Assembly (NCBI GenBank): GCA_964520985.1
Contig: CAZFPB010000001.1
Span: forward strand, 1,426,001 to 1,490,000
Reading direction: 5' to 3'
Length of the DNA: 64,000 nt
DNA from: CAYSGL01 sp964520985
GTDB lineage: Bacteria > Pseudomonadota > Alphaproteobacteria > Micavibrionales > Micavibrionaceae
Shown here: piece after piece, positions 44,469 through 53,597 of the stretch
How the letters are laid out: every line of letters starts with the position of its first letter
Numbering within the stretch: position 1 is the first letter of the stretch
Made by a program: the position numbers and the translations under genes
The notes under the pieces: model-generated
Told to the model about the DNA's origin: nothing
The model's database searches: none
Seen by the model: only the letters and a program-made list of their open reading frames with translations

Positions 44469-44814
44469 AACGACCCAGTTACAAATCAAGTATGATGACA
44501 ACGGCCTGATCGCCGCCATCGCGCAGGATGCCATAACCCGCGAAGTCCTGATGCTGGCGTGGATGAATGCCGATGCATTCCAGAAAACCATCGAAACAGG
44601 CGAAGCGCATTACTGGTCGCGCTCACGCCAATCCCTTTGGCATAAAGGGGCGACGTCCGGCAATATCCAGCGCGTACGGGAAATCCGTCTCGATTGCGAT
44701 CAGGATTGTGTGCTCTTGCTGGTCGAGCAAAGTGGCGGCGCCTGTCATACGGGCCGGCCCAGTTGCTTTTACCGCCGCGTCGATGACAGCGGCGATGCGC
44801 TGGTCTTCGTTTAA
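44455..44814 (+). CDS. hisI: Phosphoribosyl-AMP cyclohydrolase
   Basis: 119 residues, the stand-alone (HisE-less) form. It opens the purine ring of phosphoribosyl-AMP in the third step of histidine synthesis. [16 protein letters not shown] and the metal-binding DCDQDC are present, and a final Cys-containing [13 protein letters not shown]. The start overlaps the upstream membrane gene by 14 bp. No other his gene is in the window. Confidence 0.95.
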   Translation: MTLDETTQLQIKYDDNGLIAAIAQDAITREVLMLAWMNADAFQKTIETGEAHYWSRSRQSLWHKGATSGNIQRVREIRLDCDQDCVLLLVEQSGGACHTGRPSCFYRRVDDSGDALVFV

Positions 44815-44989
44815 TATCGCGCTTTTCTGAATTACACCTTCCGCCGGTATTTGAGTGTGATACACTTGGATTCGAAGGGCTGTTCTGCCCGATCTGTGTA
44901 AACAGCTTGTTAACAGTTTCCCCTGTATGATGAATCGGTTGGCCTTGTTTTAGGCCATTTGGGGCATTTCCGGGGTTAAGAGGCAGACA

Positions 44990-47206
44990 GTGTCATCTGA
45001 TTTACGTGTGGGCGAGACGATATCCATGACTGACAATACCGTGAAAAAGCAAAGCGCCTTTTTCAGCAAGACGCTGGGCATCAGCCTTGATCAGAACGCA
45101 CCCGCGCGTATCTGGAACAGCCGCCTAAGCTGGCGCATTGCCTTGTCGGTGTTCTTGACCATCCTGACCGTTCAGATGGCGATCCTGCTGATCGGCCTGA
45201 AAGATTTTGAACGCGAACGGCTGGATGAAATTCGCGCGCGCGGACAAGCGGCGCTCGCGCCAGCGCTTGATAGTATCAATATCGACATGCTGACATCGCC
45301 CGTTAAGCCTGATCAGGCGACACGCATTGTCTCGACAACGCCGATCAACGGCTTCACCGTTTACAACTCCGCCTTCAATCTGCTTGGTGCCTATGGCGAA
45401 ACCATCACCGTTCAGTTACGCGATGGCGAGTCTGCGTCGCAGACATACCGTTCGGCGGACGGCAATCACTATGAAACCGTGTATCGCCCCGGCGACTTGC
45501 GCCAGCCTTATTATATCGTCGCCAAACTTGATTCTTCGTCCGTGAGTGACGCGTTGAGTTATCACGTGCAGCGAGACATGTTCGTTATGCTGTTGCTATC
45601 GGCCTTCGTCACCAGCGTCCTGATGATTACGCTCGGCAAATGGTTGCTGGAGCCGATCTTGTTCATGCGCAACAATTTGATGCGCGCGGCCGCCAATCCG
45701 GAAGAGCCGAACATCGAGAATTCTCCCTATAATCCGCAGGACGAAATCGGCGGCGCGATTGCGCTGACCCAGCGCCTGATCGAACAAAACGCGATCAACA
45801 TCACGCAGATCAAGAGCGCCGCGGAAGACAAGATTCACAAGCTGGCGTACTACGATTCGCTCACCGGCCTGCCGAACCGCACGCTGTTCCTGCAACGCCT
45901 GGTGGAACAGGGCCGTCTTATTCATGACACGACCCAGAGCGCACCGACGCGCTTTGCCGTTGTTACGATGGACCTTGATCACTTCAAGGATATCAACGAT
46001 TCGATGGGCCACAATGTCGGCGATGCCATCCTGCGCGGCGTCGGCAAGCGCCTGAAAAGCGCGCTGCCCGAAAGTGCCTTTATCGCGCGCGCGGGCGAGG
46101 ATGAATATGCGATCATGATGCCGCTGGCGGCCGATATTAATACGGGCCGCGATGTCGCCGAGAAGATCGTGCAGGTCATTCGCGGCGAGCCGTTCAAAGT
46201 GTTTAACGAGAATTTCCAGGTGCGCGCGTCGGTTGGCGTGTCAACCTTCCCGGATGACGGGATGGATCCCGATCAGGTGTTGAAGAATGCCGATATCGCG
46301 CTCAACCGCGCCAAGGAAGAAGGGCGCGACACGATCAAGGAATATTCCGAAGATTTCGACCGCGCCGTTCAGGCCCGCTTCCAGATGCTGCGCGACCTGC
46401 GCGATGCGATGGACAAGAAAGAGCTGGCCCTCTACTTCCAGCCGCAGTTCGATCTGAATACGGGCCGCGTGATTGGCGCCGAAGCGCTGATCCGCTGGTT
46501 CAAGAAGGACAACAGCAAAGGCGGCGGTACATTCATCTCGCCAGCCGAATTCATTCCGATCGCGGAATCCTCCGGGTTGATCGTGCCGATTGGCGAGTGG
46601 GTCATGCGTCATGCGTGTGAGCGCGTCGCCGCCCTGCACAAAGAAGGTATGATGATCCGCATGGCGGTCAACGTCTCGGGCGCGCAGTTCTACCAAAGCG
46701 ATCTAGTCGCCACGACCGCGCAGATCCTGGCCGAGACCGGCATTCCGCCGCATTTGCTCGAGCTGGAAGTGACCGAAAGCGTGTTCATGCAGGACATCTC
46801 GCACACGGTCGAAACCTTGCAGCGCCTGCACGCGCTCGGCGTCGAGCTGGCGATTGACGACTTCGGCACGGGCTACTCTTCCCTCTCGTACCTGCGTCAG
46901 TTCCCGATCGACCGTCTGAAGATCGACCAGTCGTTCATCCGCAACGCGCTGAATAACAACGACGATGCGGCGATTGCCAAAACCATTATCGGCCTTGGCC
47001 ACTCGCTGAACCTGAAAGTCATCGCGGAAGGCGTGGAAACTAAGGATCACGAAGCCTTCCTGCTGCAGCATAAATGTGACGAAGTGCAAGGTTTCCGCTA
47101 TTCGAGACCCGTACCGTACGACCAGCTGATGACCTTCATGACCACCTATACCGGCGATCTGGCCAGCTTCGACAAGCCGGAAGCGCCCGCCACAAAAGCC
47201 GGTTGA
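44990..47206 (+). CDS. Membrane GGDEF/EAL protein with degenerate GGDEF (738 aa)
   Basis: A transmembrane helix (~49-70), a periplasmic domain (~71-195), a second helix (~197-218), then GGDEF (~283-455) and EAL (~465-725). The GGDEF active-site motif reads GEDEY (369-373), so cyclase activity is doubtful. The EAL domain keeps EAL (498-500), TES, DDFGTGYSS and KID residues, so c-di-GMP hydrolysis or binding is likely. The GTG at 44990 is chosen because AAGAGG lies six bases upstream; an ATG at 45026 is an alternative. The layout resembles LapD, which controls large T1SS adhesins, but no LapG-like protease is seen. Confidence 0.9.
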   Translation: MSSDLRVGETISMTDNTVKKQSAFFSKTLGISLDQNAPARIWNSRLSWRIALSVFLTILTVQMAILLIGLKDFERERLDEIRARGQAALAPALDSINIDMLTSPVKPDQATRIVSTTPINGFTVYNSAFNLLGAYGETITVQLRDGESASQTYRSADGNHYETVYRPGDLRQPYYIVAKLDSSSVSDALSYHVQRDMFVMLLLSAFVTSVLMITLGKWLLEPILFMRNNLMRAAANPEEPNIENSPYNPQDEIGGAIALTQRLIEQNAINITQIKSAAEDKIHKLAYYDSLTGLPNRTLFLQRLVEQGRLIHDTTQSAPTRFAVVTMDLDHFKDINDSMGHNVGDAILRGVGKRLKSALPESAFIARAGEDEYAIMMPLAADINTGRDVAEKIVQVIRGEPFKVFNENFQVRASVGVSTFPDDGMDPDQVLKNADIALNRAKEEGRDTIKEYSEDFDRAVQARFQMLRDLRDAMDKKELALYFQPQFDLNTGRVIGAEALIRWFKKDNSKGGGTFISPAEFIPIAESSGLIVPIGEWVMRHACERVAALHKEGMMIRMAVNVSGAQFYQSDLVATTAQILAETGIPPHLLELEVTESVFMQDISHTVETLQRLHALGVELAIDDFGTGYSSLSYLRQFPIDRLKIDQSFIRNALNNNDDAAIAKTIIGLGHSLNLKVIAEGVETKDHEAFLLQHKCDEVQGFRYSRPVPYDQLMTFMTTYTGDLASFDKPEAPATKAG

Positions 47207-47236
47207 TCACGCCCCGTGCGCCTTGTACAAAGGCGC

Positions 47237-48583
47237 ATGAGCCATTCAGATCCCTCCTCCGCCCAGCCCCGCACCGCGCGCAAAGGCAATGCCTTGCACG
47301 GCACCGCCCGCATTCCCGGCGATAAATCGATTTCGCACCGCTCCTTGATGTTCGGCGGACTGGCGCGTGGACGCACCATCGTGCACGGACTGCTGGAAGG
47401 CGAAGATGTCATCAATACGGCGAATGCCATGCGGGCGATGGGCGCGACGATTGAAAAGGATATCAGTGGTGTATGGACCTGCGATGGTGTGGGTGTCGGC
47501 GGACTGGCTTCGCCCGAGGATGTCATCGACATGGGCAATAGCGGCACATCGACCCGCCTGCTGATGGGATTGATCGGCGGCCATGCGATCACCGCGACGA
47601 TGAGCGGCGACGCGTCGCTGACCAAGCGCCCGATGGGCCGCGTGATTACGCCGCTTGAAATGATGGGGATTATAGTCGAGGCCAGCGCAGGCGGCCGCCT
47701 GCCGCTGACCGTTCAGGGCAATGCAACGCCTCAGCCGATTGAATACCGCCTGCCGGTTGCTTCGGCGCAGGTGAAGTCGGCGATTTTGCTGGCGGGCCTC
47801 ACTAGTGATGGCACCACCACAGTGATTGAAGACAAGCCGACACGCGATCACACAGAAAACATGCTGCGCGGCTTTGGCGCGCAGGTCGACGTGGAAGGAA
47901 TCGGCGGCGGCGCGCAGGCGATTCATATTCGCGGCGGCCAGACCCTGCACGGCACCACCGTGCACGTGCCGAGCGATCCATCGAGCGCCGCCTTTCCGGC
48001 GGTGGCCGCGATCATCAATGAGGGATCGGAAATCACCCTGCCCGCCATCGGCATGAACGAGCGGCGCAATGGCCTCTATCTCACGCTGAAAGACATGGGC
48101 GCGGATATCACTTTCGCCAATGAGCGGATCGAAGCCGGCGAGAAAGTCGCCGACCTGATTATTCGCGGGATCGGTGCGCTCAAAGGCGTCGATGTGCCCG
48201 AAGAGCGCGTACCGAGCATGATCGATGAATTCCCGATTCTGGCGATGGTCGCCGCTTGCGCCAACGGCACCACACGGATGCGCGGCCTCGAGGAATTGCG
48301 GGTGAAGGAAAGCGACCGTCTGCTGATGGTTGCGAACGGCCTCACAGCGTGCGGCGTCAATCTGGAAATGGGCGAAGACTGGCTCACGATCCACGGGACC
48401 GGCAAACCGCCGCGCGGCGGAGCGACCATCGAAACGGCGCTCGACCACCGCATTGCCATGAGCTTCCTCGTGCTTGGCACCGTTACGGACGAACCGGTCA
48501 CGGTTGACGATGCCCGCCCGATCAATACCAGTTTCCCGATTTTCTTTGAGCTGATGGGCGATCTGGGCGTCCAGTTTGCGTAG
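47237..48583 (+). CDS. aroA: 3-phosphoshikimate 1-carboxyvinyltransferase (EPSP synthase)
   Basis: 448 residues. Joins phosphoenolpyruvate to shikimate 3-phosphate in aromatic amino-acid synthesis. PGDKSISHRS, SLTKRPMGR, SAQVKSA, RVPSMIDEFPILA and EELRVKESDRL are present. The sequence as a whole resembles class II enzymes (CP4 type), but the loop reads GNSGTSTRL, keeping the Gly that CP4 replaces by Ala. The ATG at 47237 begins with the family-like tail; an ATG 7 codons upstream is possible. cmk and rpsA follow 1.5 kb further on, an order common in alphaproteobacteria, here with three other genes in between. Confidence 0.95.
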   Translation: MSHSDPSSAQPRTARKGNALHGTARIPGDKSISHRSLMFGGLARGRTIVHGLLEGEDVINTANAMRAMGATIEKDISGVWTCDGVGVGGLASPEDVIDMGNSGTSTRLLMGLIGGHAITATMSGDASLTKRPMGRVITPLEMMGIIVEASAGGRLPLTVQGNATPQPIEYRLPVASAQVKSAILLAGLTSDGTTTVIEDKPTRDHTENMLRGFGAQVDVEGIGGGAQAIHIRGGQTLHGTTVHVPSDPSSAAFPAVAAIINEGSEITLPAIGMNERRNGLYLTLKDMGADITFANERIEAGEKVADLIIRGIGALKGVDVPEERVPSMIDEFPILAMVAACANGTTRMRGLEELRVKESDRLLMVANGLTACGVNLEMGEDWLTIHGTGKPPRGGATIETALDHRIAMSFLVLGTVTDEPVTVDDARPINTSFPIFFELMGDLGVQFA

Positions 48584-48835
48584 CGCGGCGTAGCGGCGCA
48601 GTTGACGCCCATGCAGGAAGACCAGTTTCGAGAGCTGGCGCATGAGCGCGCTATGCCCACCATGTTTGGTGGCATTCTGCGATGATCGGGCCTTACCGGC
48701 CGCCGTACGCGGCCCCGTACTCTTCAGCCACGGCTGGCGGGCCAAGAGCCTCTGACGCTGCTGTTCGCGGCGCTCAGGCGACCATCCTTTAGTTCGTTCG
48801 GTGTATTTTTTTGGTGTAGCCTCTTCTTCATTCAT
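48584..48835 (-). CDS. Small basic protein of the STGPRTxxGK type; frame runs on antisense into aroA
   Basis: From the ATG at 48835 the product reads as a Glu-rich then Arg-rich N-terminus, RQPWLKSTGPRTAAGKARSS and NATKHGG. This resembles a family of short basic proteins of unknown function (STGPRT..GK....NA.KHG) in alphaproteobacteria. A near-consensus promoter ends six bases before the ATG. The frame has no stop here and continues opposite aroA to 47246 (529 codons). That extension is probably not meaningful, so either the gene lost its stop or it encodes a tailed protein. Only the part outside aroA is listed. Confidence 0.42.
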
Positions 48836-48841
48836 AGGCTT

Positions 48842-48870
48842 ATTATAGGAATAAATTCATATAATAGCAA
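48842..48870 (-). promoter_or_regulatory. Near-consensus sigma-70 promoter, leaderless
   Basis: Minus-strand TTGCTA and TATAAT separated by 17 bases. The -10 ends six bases before the ATG at 48835, so the transcript would start at or next to the start codon. Confidence 0.6.
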
Positions 48871-48881
48871 GATTATATTAT

Positions 48882-48909
48882 TTGACATATTTCATGGCTG
48901 TGGTACTGT
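48882..48909 (+). promoter_or_regulatory. Candidate promoter of the exported protein gene
   Basis: A perfect TTGACA and a TACTGT separated by 16 bases. The -10 ends seven bases before the ATG at 48917, again a leaderless layout. Confidence 0.45.
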
Positions 48910-48916
48910 GACATCC

Positions 48917-49390
48917 ATGAAACGATCGTCCCAGATAATCGCCGGCATCATGATGAACAGCTTTTTAGCGGCCCACAGCGCCGGGGCGCAAGATCTGAGC
49001 GATCTCAAGCCATTTTCGAGTGTAAAGCTTTCTGCCGATAGCGATGTGACGGTCAGTGAAACGAAAGGATATACGGAGCCGGATTATACGCTCGGCACCT
49101 ATCATGCCGCCTTTTTGACCTGTGCCTCTGTTCTGGGTGTGGAAACACACATTGATGTAACGGGCCGTTCTTCTTCTGACTTTTTAAAGGCGTGGATGGC
49201 AGAAACCAGAAACGGCGCCGGGGCAACCCCTTATATTCTGGGACAGGACGGCATCGCATACGACATGAACGTACAGCAGAATTTCGAGCGGTTCGCCAAA
49301 GGGGAGATTCAAGCGGGCTTAAAAAAATCATCGCCTGAATTCAAACGGGCACTCCATGACATCAGCCAGAAGTGCGGCTTGCAATTCTAA
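48917..49390 (+). CDS. Exported protein of unknown function (157 aa)
   Basis: A signal peptide (~1-24, ending near AHSAGAQD) is followed by an acidic mature part of ~130 residues. Two Cys (in FLTCASVLG and ISQKCGLQF) could pair as a disulphide. No family is recognised. A GTG three codons upstream is an alternative start. The region around it is AT-rich compared with aroA. The last four bases overlap the convergent lipoprotein gene. Confidence 0.68.
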   Translation: MKRSSQIIAGIMMNSFLAAHSAGAQDLSDLKPFSSVKLSADSDVTVSETKGYTEPDYTLGTYHAAFLTCASVLGVETHIDVTGRSSSDFLKAWMAETRNGAGATPYILGQDGIAYDMNVQQNFERFAKGEIQAGLKKSSPEFKRALHDISQKCGLQF

Positions 49391-50028
49391 CCCTGTCCCT
49401 GTTTTTGTTTTTTCTTTAAGCATCGCTTGCAATCGGCAGGGCGCCAGAAATTGGCCCAATCCTTGAGGGGGACGACGAAAGCCGGTTTCCCGTGCGATGG
49501 GTAGTAACTGTCGATAACGTATACTGTCCCCGTTTCAATCTCTTTCACCGCGGCTGAATTATGTGGCCAGGCACCATCGACGAAGTAGCCGCGATGGACG
49601 GGATTGGTGGGTTTGTGGAATTTCAGCAATTTGGCATCGGCCAGGAACGACAGGTACAGGTCTGTGTTAATCGTCTCGTCGATGCAATCCATCTGGGTGA
49701 TGCGGTCTTCTTCAAATGTCTCTGCCTCGGCGCGGTCTTTGTTAAGGCCGGAGGATAATCCGGCGTACGTCTCCATCAGGCCAATCGCCTTGCCAATGCG
49801 TTTGCGTTCTTCTTCAGGGGTTTTAGCCGCGGGCTGAAAGGTTTTTTCCAGTTTTGCCCATTGTTTGTCGGTGATCTGCCCAGCGGTGCGGTAATAACAG
49901 TTAAAGCCATGGCAAACCGCGAAGTTTTTACGGGTAAAACTGTCATCTTTATACGGATAGAGGTTCATCCCCCCGTTCCCGCAGGCAGTCAGGAGTAAAA
50001 AAGCGATAAGGGGGAAAATACGGCGCAT
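49387..50028 (-). CDS. Lipoprotein of unknown function (213 aa)
   Basis: From the ATG at 50028 the product starts MRRIFPLIAFLLLTACGNGG, a lipoprotein signal with lipobox LTAC. The mature part has several Cys residues (FAVCHGFNCYYR, MDCIDE, DCKRCLKKK) and motifs such as HRGYFVDGAWPHNSA and YVIDSYYPSHGKPAF. It resembles conserved hypothetical lipoproteins of alphaproteobacteria whose role I do not know. The ribosome site is poor. It diverges from cmk. Confidence 0.75.
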   Translation of the reverse strand: MRRIFPLIAFLLLTACGNGGMNLYPYKDDSFTRKNFAVCHGFNCYYRTAGQITDKQWAKLEKTFQPAAKTPEEERKRIGKAIGLMETYAGLSSGLNKDRAEAETFEEDRITQMDCIDETINTDLYLSFLADAKLLKFHKPTNPVHRGYFVDGAWPHNSAAVKEIETGTVYVIDSYYPSHGKPAFVVPLKDWANFWRPADCKRCLKKKQKQGQG

Positions 50029-50109
50029 GGAGGAGTACCTGACTGACTTTGTGTAAAACCAATTGTTACGCGCCTTGCGGTCCCCCGCAAGGATCATTAC
50101 AAGGATTCC

Positions 50110-50748
50110 ATGACTTCTACGCCTTTTATCATTGCTATTGACGGACCCGCGGCCAGCGGCAAGGGCTCGCTGGCCCGAAAACTGGCGCAAACGCTGGGCT
50201 TTGCTCATCTGGATACGGGCTTACTCTACCGCAAGACCGGGATGGATGTGATGCGCGGCGGCGGGAATCCTGATGACGAGGCCATGGCTATCGCGGCGGC
50301 CCAGGCGTTAAATCCGGCAGAACTGGACGATCCGGCCCTTAAATCCGACGAAGCAGCGGTGGCGGCCAGCAAGGTGAGCCGATTTGCCGGGGTGCGGGCG
50401 GCTTTGCATGCGTTTCAGGTTAATTTTGCGTCGGAAAACGGCGCGGGCGCTGTTTTAGATGGGCGAGATATAGGCACGGTGATCTGCCCGGAGGCGCCAG
50501 TGAAACTGTTCATTACGGCCAGCACCGAGGTGCGGGCGCTGCGCCGGTTGAGAGAGCTGGAATCCCGGCATATTGCGGCAACCTATGACGCCGTGCTGGC
50601 GGATATGGTGGAGCGCGACAAACGCGATACCGAGCGAGCCGCCGCCCCGCTGAAACCCGCCGACGACGCACACATTATCGATACCAGCGCTATGACCCCC
50701 GACGCGGTGCTGCAGGCGGCCCTCGCCCTCATCGACCGGGCGCGATAA
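50110..50748 (+). CDS. cmk: Cytidylate kinase
   Basis: 212 residues. Phosphorylates CMP and dCMP with ATP. The P-loop GPAASGKG (12-19), LDTGLLYR and DGRDIGTV are diagnostic. AAGGATT lies just upstream of the ATG. rpsA follows 177 bp downstream, a classic arrangement. Confidence 0.95.
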   Translation: MTSTPFIIAIDGPAASGKGSLARKLAQTLGFAHLDTGLLYRKTGMDVMRGGGNPDDEAMAIAAAQALNPAELDDPALKSDEAAVAASKVSRFAGVRAALHAFQVNFASENGAGAVLDGRDIGTVICPEAPVKLFITASTEVRALRRLRELESRHIAATYDAVLADMVERDKRDTERAAAPLKPADDAHIIDTSAMTPDAVLQAALALIDRAR

Positions 50749-50763
50749 ATTTCCCCAAAACGC

Positions 50764-50792
50764 TTGCTTTTACAGGCTCCAACCCCTACAAA
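50764..50792 (+). promoter_or_regulatory. Candidate rpsA promoter
   Basis: TTGCTT and TACAAA with a 17-bp spacer, 15 bp past the cmk stop codon. It would give an rpsA leader of about 125 bases, which includes short hairpins such as GATCGCTTCGATC, possibly an autoregulatory leader. Confidence 0.45.
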
Positions 50793-50925
50793 CAGGCCGT
50801 CCGCAAGGACACGACGAAGCCCCCGGCCCCACAGGTGCGCCCTGATGTCAGGTTGGGATCGCTTCGATCTTACAAAAGCAGGCTGAGCCGATGTGCCAGA
50901 CCTGCGAAGAAATGGAACTACCCCT

Positions 50926-52716
50926 ATGGCACATGCAGCCAAAAATATCCAAGACAGTACCGATGCAGCGGATTTCGCGGCATTATTAAATGAAACAGCC
51001 GGCACCTCGTTCGAGGGCAAAGTTGTTAAAGGCAAAGTTATCGAGATCGACAATGAATTTGTCATCATCGATGTCGGCCTGAAATCCGAAGGCCGGGTTT
51101 CGAAACGCGAATTCTCCCTGCCGGGACAAGAATCGCAACTGCGCGTTGGCGACACCGTTGAAGTGTTCGTCGAGCGCATGGAAAACCGCGATGGCGAAAC
51201 GCAGCTCAGCCGCGAAAAAGCCCGCCGCGAAGAAGTCTGGACCGACCTTGAGAAAATGCACGAGCGCGGCGAACGCGTGACCGGCGTTATCTTCGGCAAA
51301 GTCAAAGGCGGCTTCACGGTTGATCTCGGCGGCGCCGTGGCATTCTTGCCAGGCTCCCAAGTCGACATCCGTCCTATCCGCGACATCTCGCCGCTGATGG
51401 GCACACCGCAACCTTTCGCCGTTCTGAAAATGGACCGCGCCCGTGGCAACATCGTTGTTTCGCGCCGTGCCATTCTGGAAGAGAGCCGCGATGAAGCCCG
51501 CTCCGATCTCATGGAAAATCTCCGCGAAGGGTCGATCGTTCAGGGTATCGTTAAAAACATCACCGATTACGGCGCATTCGTCGACCTCGGCGGTGTGGAC
51601 GGTCTTCTGCACGTCACCGACATTTCGTGGAAACGCGTCAATCACCCGAGCGAAACGCTCTCGATTGGCCAGACCATCGAAGTGCAAATCATCCGCTACA
51701 ACCCTGACAACGGCCGTATCTCCCTTGGCATGAAGCAACTGGAGAGCGACCCATGGGAAGGTGTTGTATCCAAATACCCATCCGGCCTGAAAATGAAGGG
51801 CCGCATCACGAACATCACCGATTACGGCGCGTTCGTTGAACTGGAAGATGGTATTGAAGGCCTGGTACACGTATCCGAAATGTCGTGGACGAAGAAAAAC
51901 GTTCACCCAAGCAAGATCGTATCGACCAGCCAAGAAGTTGACGTCCAGGTTCTGGAAGTCGATCTCGACAAACGCCGCATCTCGCTTGGCATCAAACAGA
52001 CCCAGGAAAATCCCTGGATCGGTTTCGGTGACAAGAACAAAGCCGGCGATATCCTGGAAGGCGAAATCCGCAACATCACCGAATTCGGTCTGTTCGTCGG
52101 CATGCCGGGCGGCGATATCGATGGTATGGTTCACCTGTCCGACATTTCGTGGGAAGATCAAACCGAAGACGCGCTGAAGCCTTACAAAAAAGGCGACACG
52201 GTTAAGGTGAAAATCCTCGAAGTTGATTCCGATAAAGAGCGCGTTGCCCTCGGCATCAAGCAACTGACGGATGATCCATTCGAAGGTTCCATGAAAGGCA
52301 TGGCCAAAGGCGCCGTTGTTACCTGTACGGTAACCTCGACCAACGCCAATGGCATTGAAGTCACAGTCGGCGATGGCCTGACCGGGACGATCAAGAAAGC
52401 CGATCTGAGCCGCGAGCGTTCGGAACAACGCCCTGACCGCTTCGCCGTTGGCGAAAAAGTCGATGCGAAGATCCTGACCGTCGATCAGAAAAAACGTGTT
52501 CTGACACTCTCGATCAAAGCCCGCGAGCTGGATGAAGACAAGCAAGCCCTGGAGCAGTTCGGTTCGACCGAATCCGGCGCATCGCTTGGCGACATCCTCG
52601 GCGCAGCGCTTGGCAAGTCGACGGCAGCAGCAGCCGCTGCTCCAGCGAAAAAGCCAGCCGCGAAAAAAGCCAAGGCAGATGATGCCGAAGGCGATGCGGA
52701 AGACGACGCAGAGTAG
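50926..52716 (+). CDS. rpsA: 30S ribosomal protein S1
   Basis: 596 residues. Six S1 RNA-binding domains in tandem are visible, the later ones with the repeated core GxVxNITDYGAFV and DISW. A low-complexity Ala/Lys/Asp tail closes the protein. S1 binds mRNA at the small subunit and unfolds structured leaders. The ATG at 50926 gives the family N-terminus, and there is no strong Shine-Dalgarno sequence, as is usual for rpsA. A strong terminator follows. Confidence 0.97.
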   Translation: MAHAAKNIQDSTDAADFAALLNETAGTSFEGKVVKGKVIEIDNEFVIIDVGLKSEGRVSKREFSLPGQESQLRVGDTVEVFVERMENRDGETQLSREKARREEVWTDLEKMHERGERVTGVIFGKVKGGFTVDLGGAVAFLPGSQVDIRPIRDISPLMGTPQPFAVLKMDRARGNIVVSRRAILEESRDEARSDLMENLREGSIVQGIVKNITDYGAFVDLGGVDGLLHVTDISWKRVNHPSETLSIGQTIEVQIIRYNPDNGRISLGMKQLESDPWEGVVSKYPSGLKMKGRITNITDYGAFVELEDGIEGLVHVSEMSWTKKNVHPSKIVSTSQEVDVQVLEVDLDKRRISLGIKQTQENPWIGFGDKNKAGDILEGEIRNITEFGLFVGMPGGDIDGMVHLSDISWEDQTEDALKPYKKGDTVKVKILEVDSDKERVALGIKQLTDDPFEGSMKGMAKGAVVTCTVTSTNANGIEVTVGDGLTGTIKKADLSRERSEQRPDRFAVGEKVDAKILTVDQKKRVLTLSIKARELDEDKQALEQFGSTESGASLGDILGAALGKSTAAAAAAPAKKPAAKKAKADDAEGDAEDDAE

Positions 52717-52778
52717 TCACTAAAGAATAGCTTTCAGGTCTCCATCTCCTACGTTGGATCTGAAAGTTTGGTAAGAGG

Positions 52779-52812
52779 CCGGGGTTGTTCGTAAGAGCAA
52801 CCCCGGTTTTTT
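52779..52812 (+). terminator. Rho-independent terminator of rpsA
   Basis: A 12-bp stem CCGGGGTTGTTC / GAGCAACCCCGG with a 4-nt loop, then T6, about 60 bp past the stop codon. Confidence 0.93.
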
Positions 52813-52835
52813 ATGCTTTTTAGAGTGATGTATTA

Positions 52836-53597
52836 TTAGGCAGCGATCGCTTTGACATTCAGTTGAACAGCAGATCTCATTGCTTCTGAATTTGGCAGTT
52901 CGCTGGCGGCGAGCGATCGACCATGGCGCTGGCTAACAACAGGAAGCGTCATAGGAAAAGGCAGCGCGCGTCCGCTGGCGCGATTAAAAATATCATGATC
53001 ATCGACATACAGACCCCAATAAATGTGGGGGAGACCATTGGTTATTTCGTGATACACCATATCCCCGGCGAACTCTTCATCGAGATAATCGGCTGAGCTT
53101 TGTAGCGCCAGATCGATATCGAATGTTTTTGCCAGACCATTTTTATAGTCGGCTTCAAAACGGAGCATCTTACTGCGCAGATAATAGAGCGACATCGTGT
53201 CACGCAATTCCCTGACTTCAGCAGATTGAAAATAAAGATCCTGAACTTTTTTCAGATATCCTTCAAAAGAGGAATGGGTGCGAATATCATATTCCCAGCG
53301 TATGACTTCCACAGTCGGAAAATATTCTTTAACGACAGGCATGTTTGCTGCGAGCCAAATATCACCGGCTTCCATGCAATGAGCTTTTGCATCGGACAGG
53401 TGGAACATGTTGTGGCGATCCAGACTGTCGCATAAAACGATAATTAAATGATCGATACGTTGACGGGCTGCCGACATTTGCGCGCGCAATGAACGACCAT
53501 TTACCGCAGGCGATTTCATGCACACAGGAAAAACAGCACTTCTACCGTGATAATCACGCCAGTTAATGACGGCTACGTCGTCTCTGCGTTTGCCCAT
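52836..53597 (-). CDS. Divergent cyclodipeptide-synthase-like protein (CDPS, XYP-type)
   Basis: 253 residues, normal for tRNA-dependent cyclodipeptide synthases, which join two aminoacyl groups taken from charged tRNAs. In order it shows a Ser followed by an Asn/Gly segment (SPAVNGRS, 29-36), a strand plus LCDSLDRHN (55-63), GDIWLAANM (78-86), IRWEYD (99-104), an internal ELRD helix, and YLDEE (171-175), whose Tyr and Glu four apart match the catalytic Tyr/Glu of CDPSs, followed by HIYWG (191-195) at the XYP motif position with Trp for Pro. The match is by pattern and order, not by search. Its start overlaps the upstream XRE gene by 25 bp. Product, if any, unknown. It ends convergent to the rpsA terminator. 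Confidence 0.6.
   Translation of the reverse strand: MGKRRDDVAVINWRDYHGRSAVFPVCMKSPAVNGRSLRAQMSAARQRIDHLIIVLCDSLDRHNMFHLSDAKAHCMEAGDIWLAANMPVVKEYFPTVEVIRWEYDIRTHSSFEGYLKKVQDLYFQSAEVRELRDTMSLYYLRSKMLRFEADYKNGLAKTFDIDLALQSSADYLDEEFAGDMVYHEITNGLPHIYWGLYVDDHDIFNRASGRALPFPMTLPVVSQRHGRSLAASELPNSEAMRSAVQLNVKAIAA

Noticed and set aside
44941..44956. Hairpin GGCCT-TGTTTT-AGGCC upstream of the GGDEF/EAL gene as a c-di-GMP riboswitch
   Set aside because: Only a 5-bp stem is present; none of the conserved riboswitch core could be recognised.
50986..52545. 519-codon minus-strand frame opposite rpsA
   Set aside because: rpsA is unmistakable; the reverse frame reflects the repeated S1 domains.
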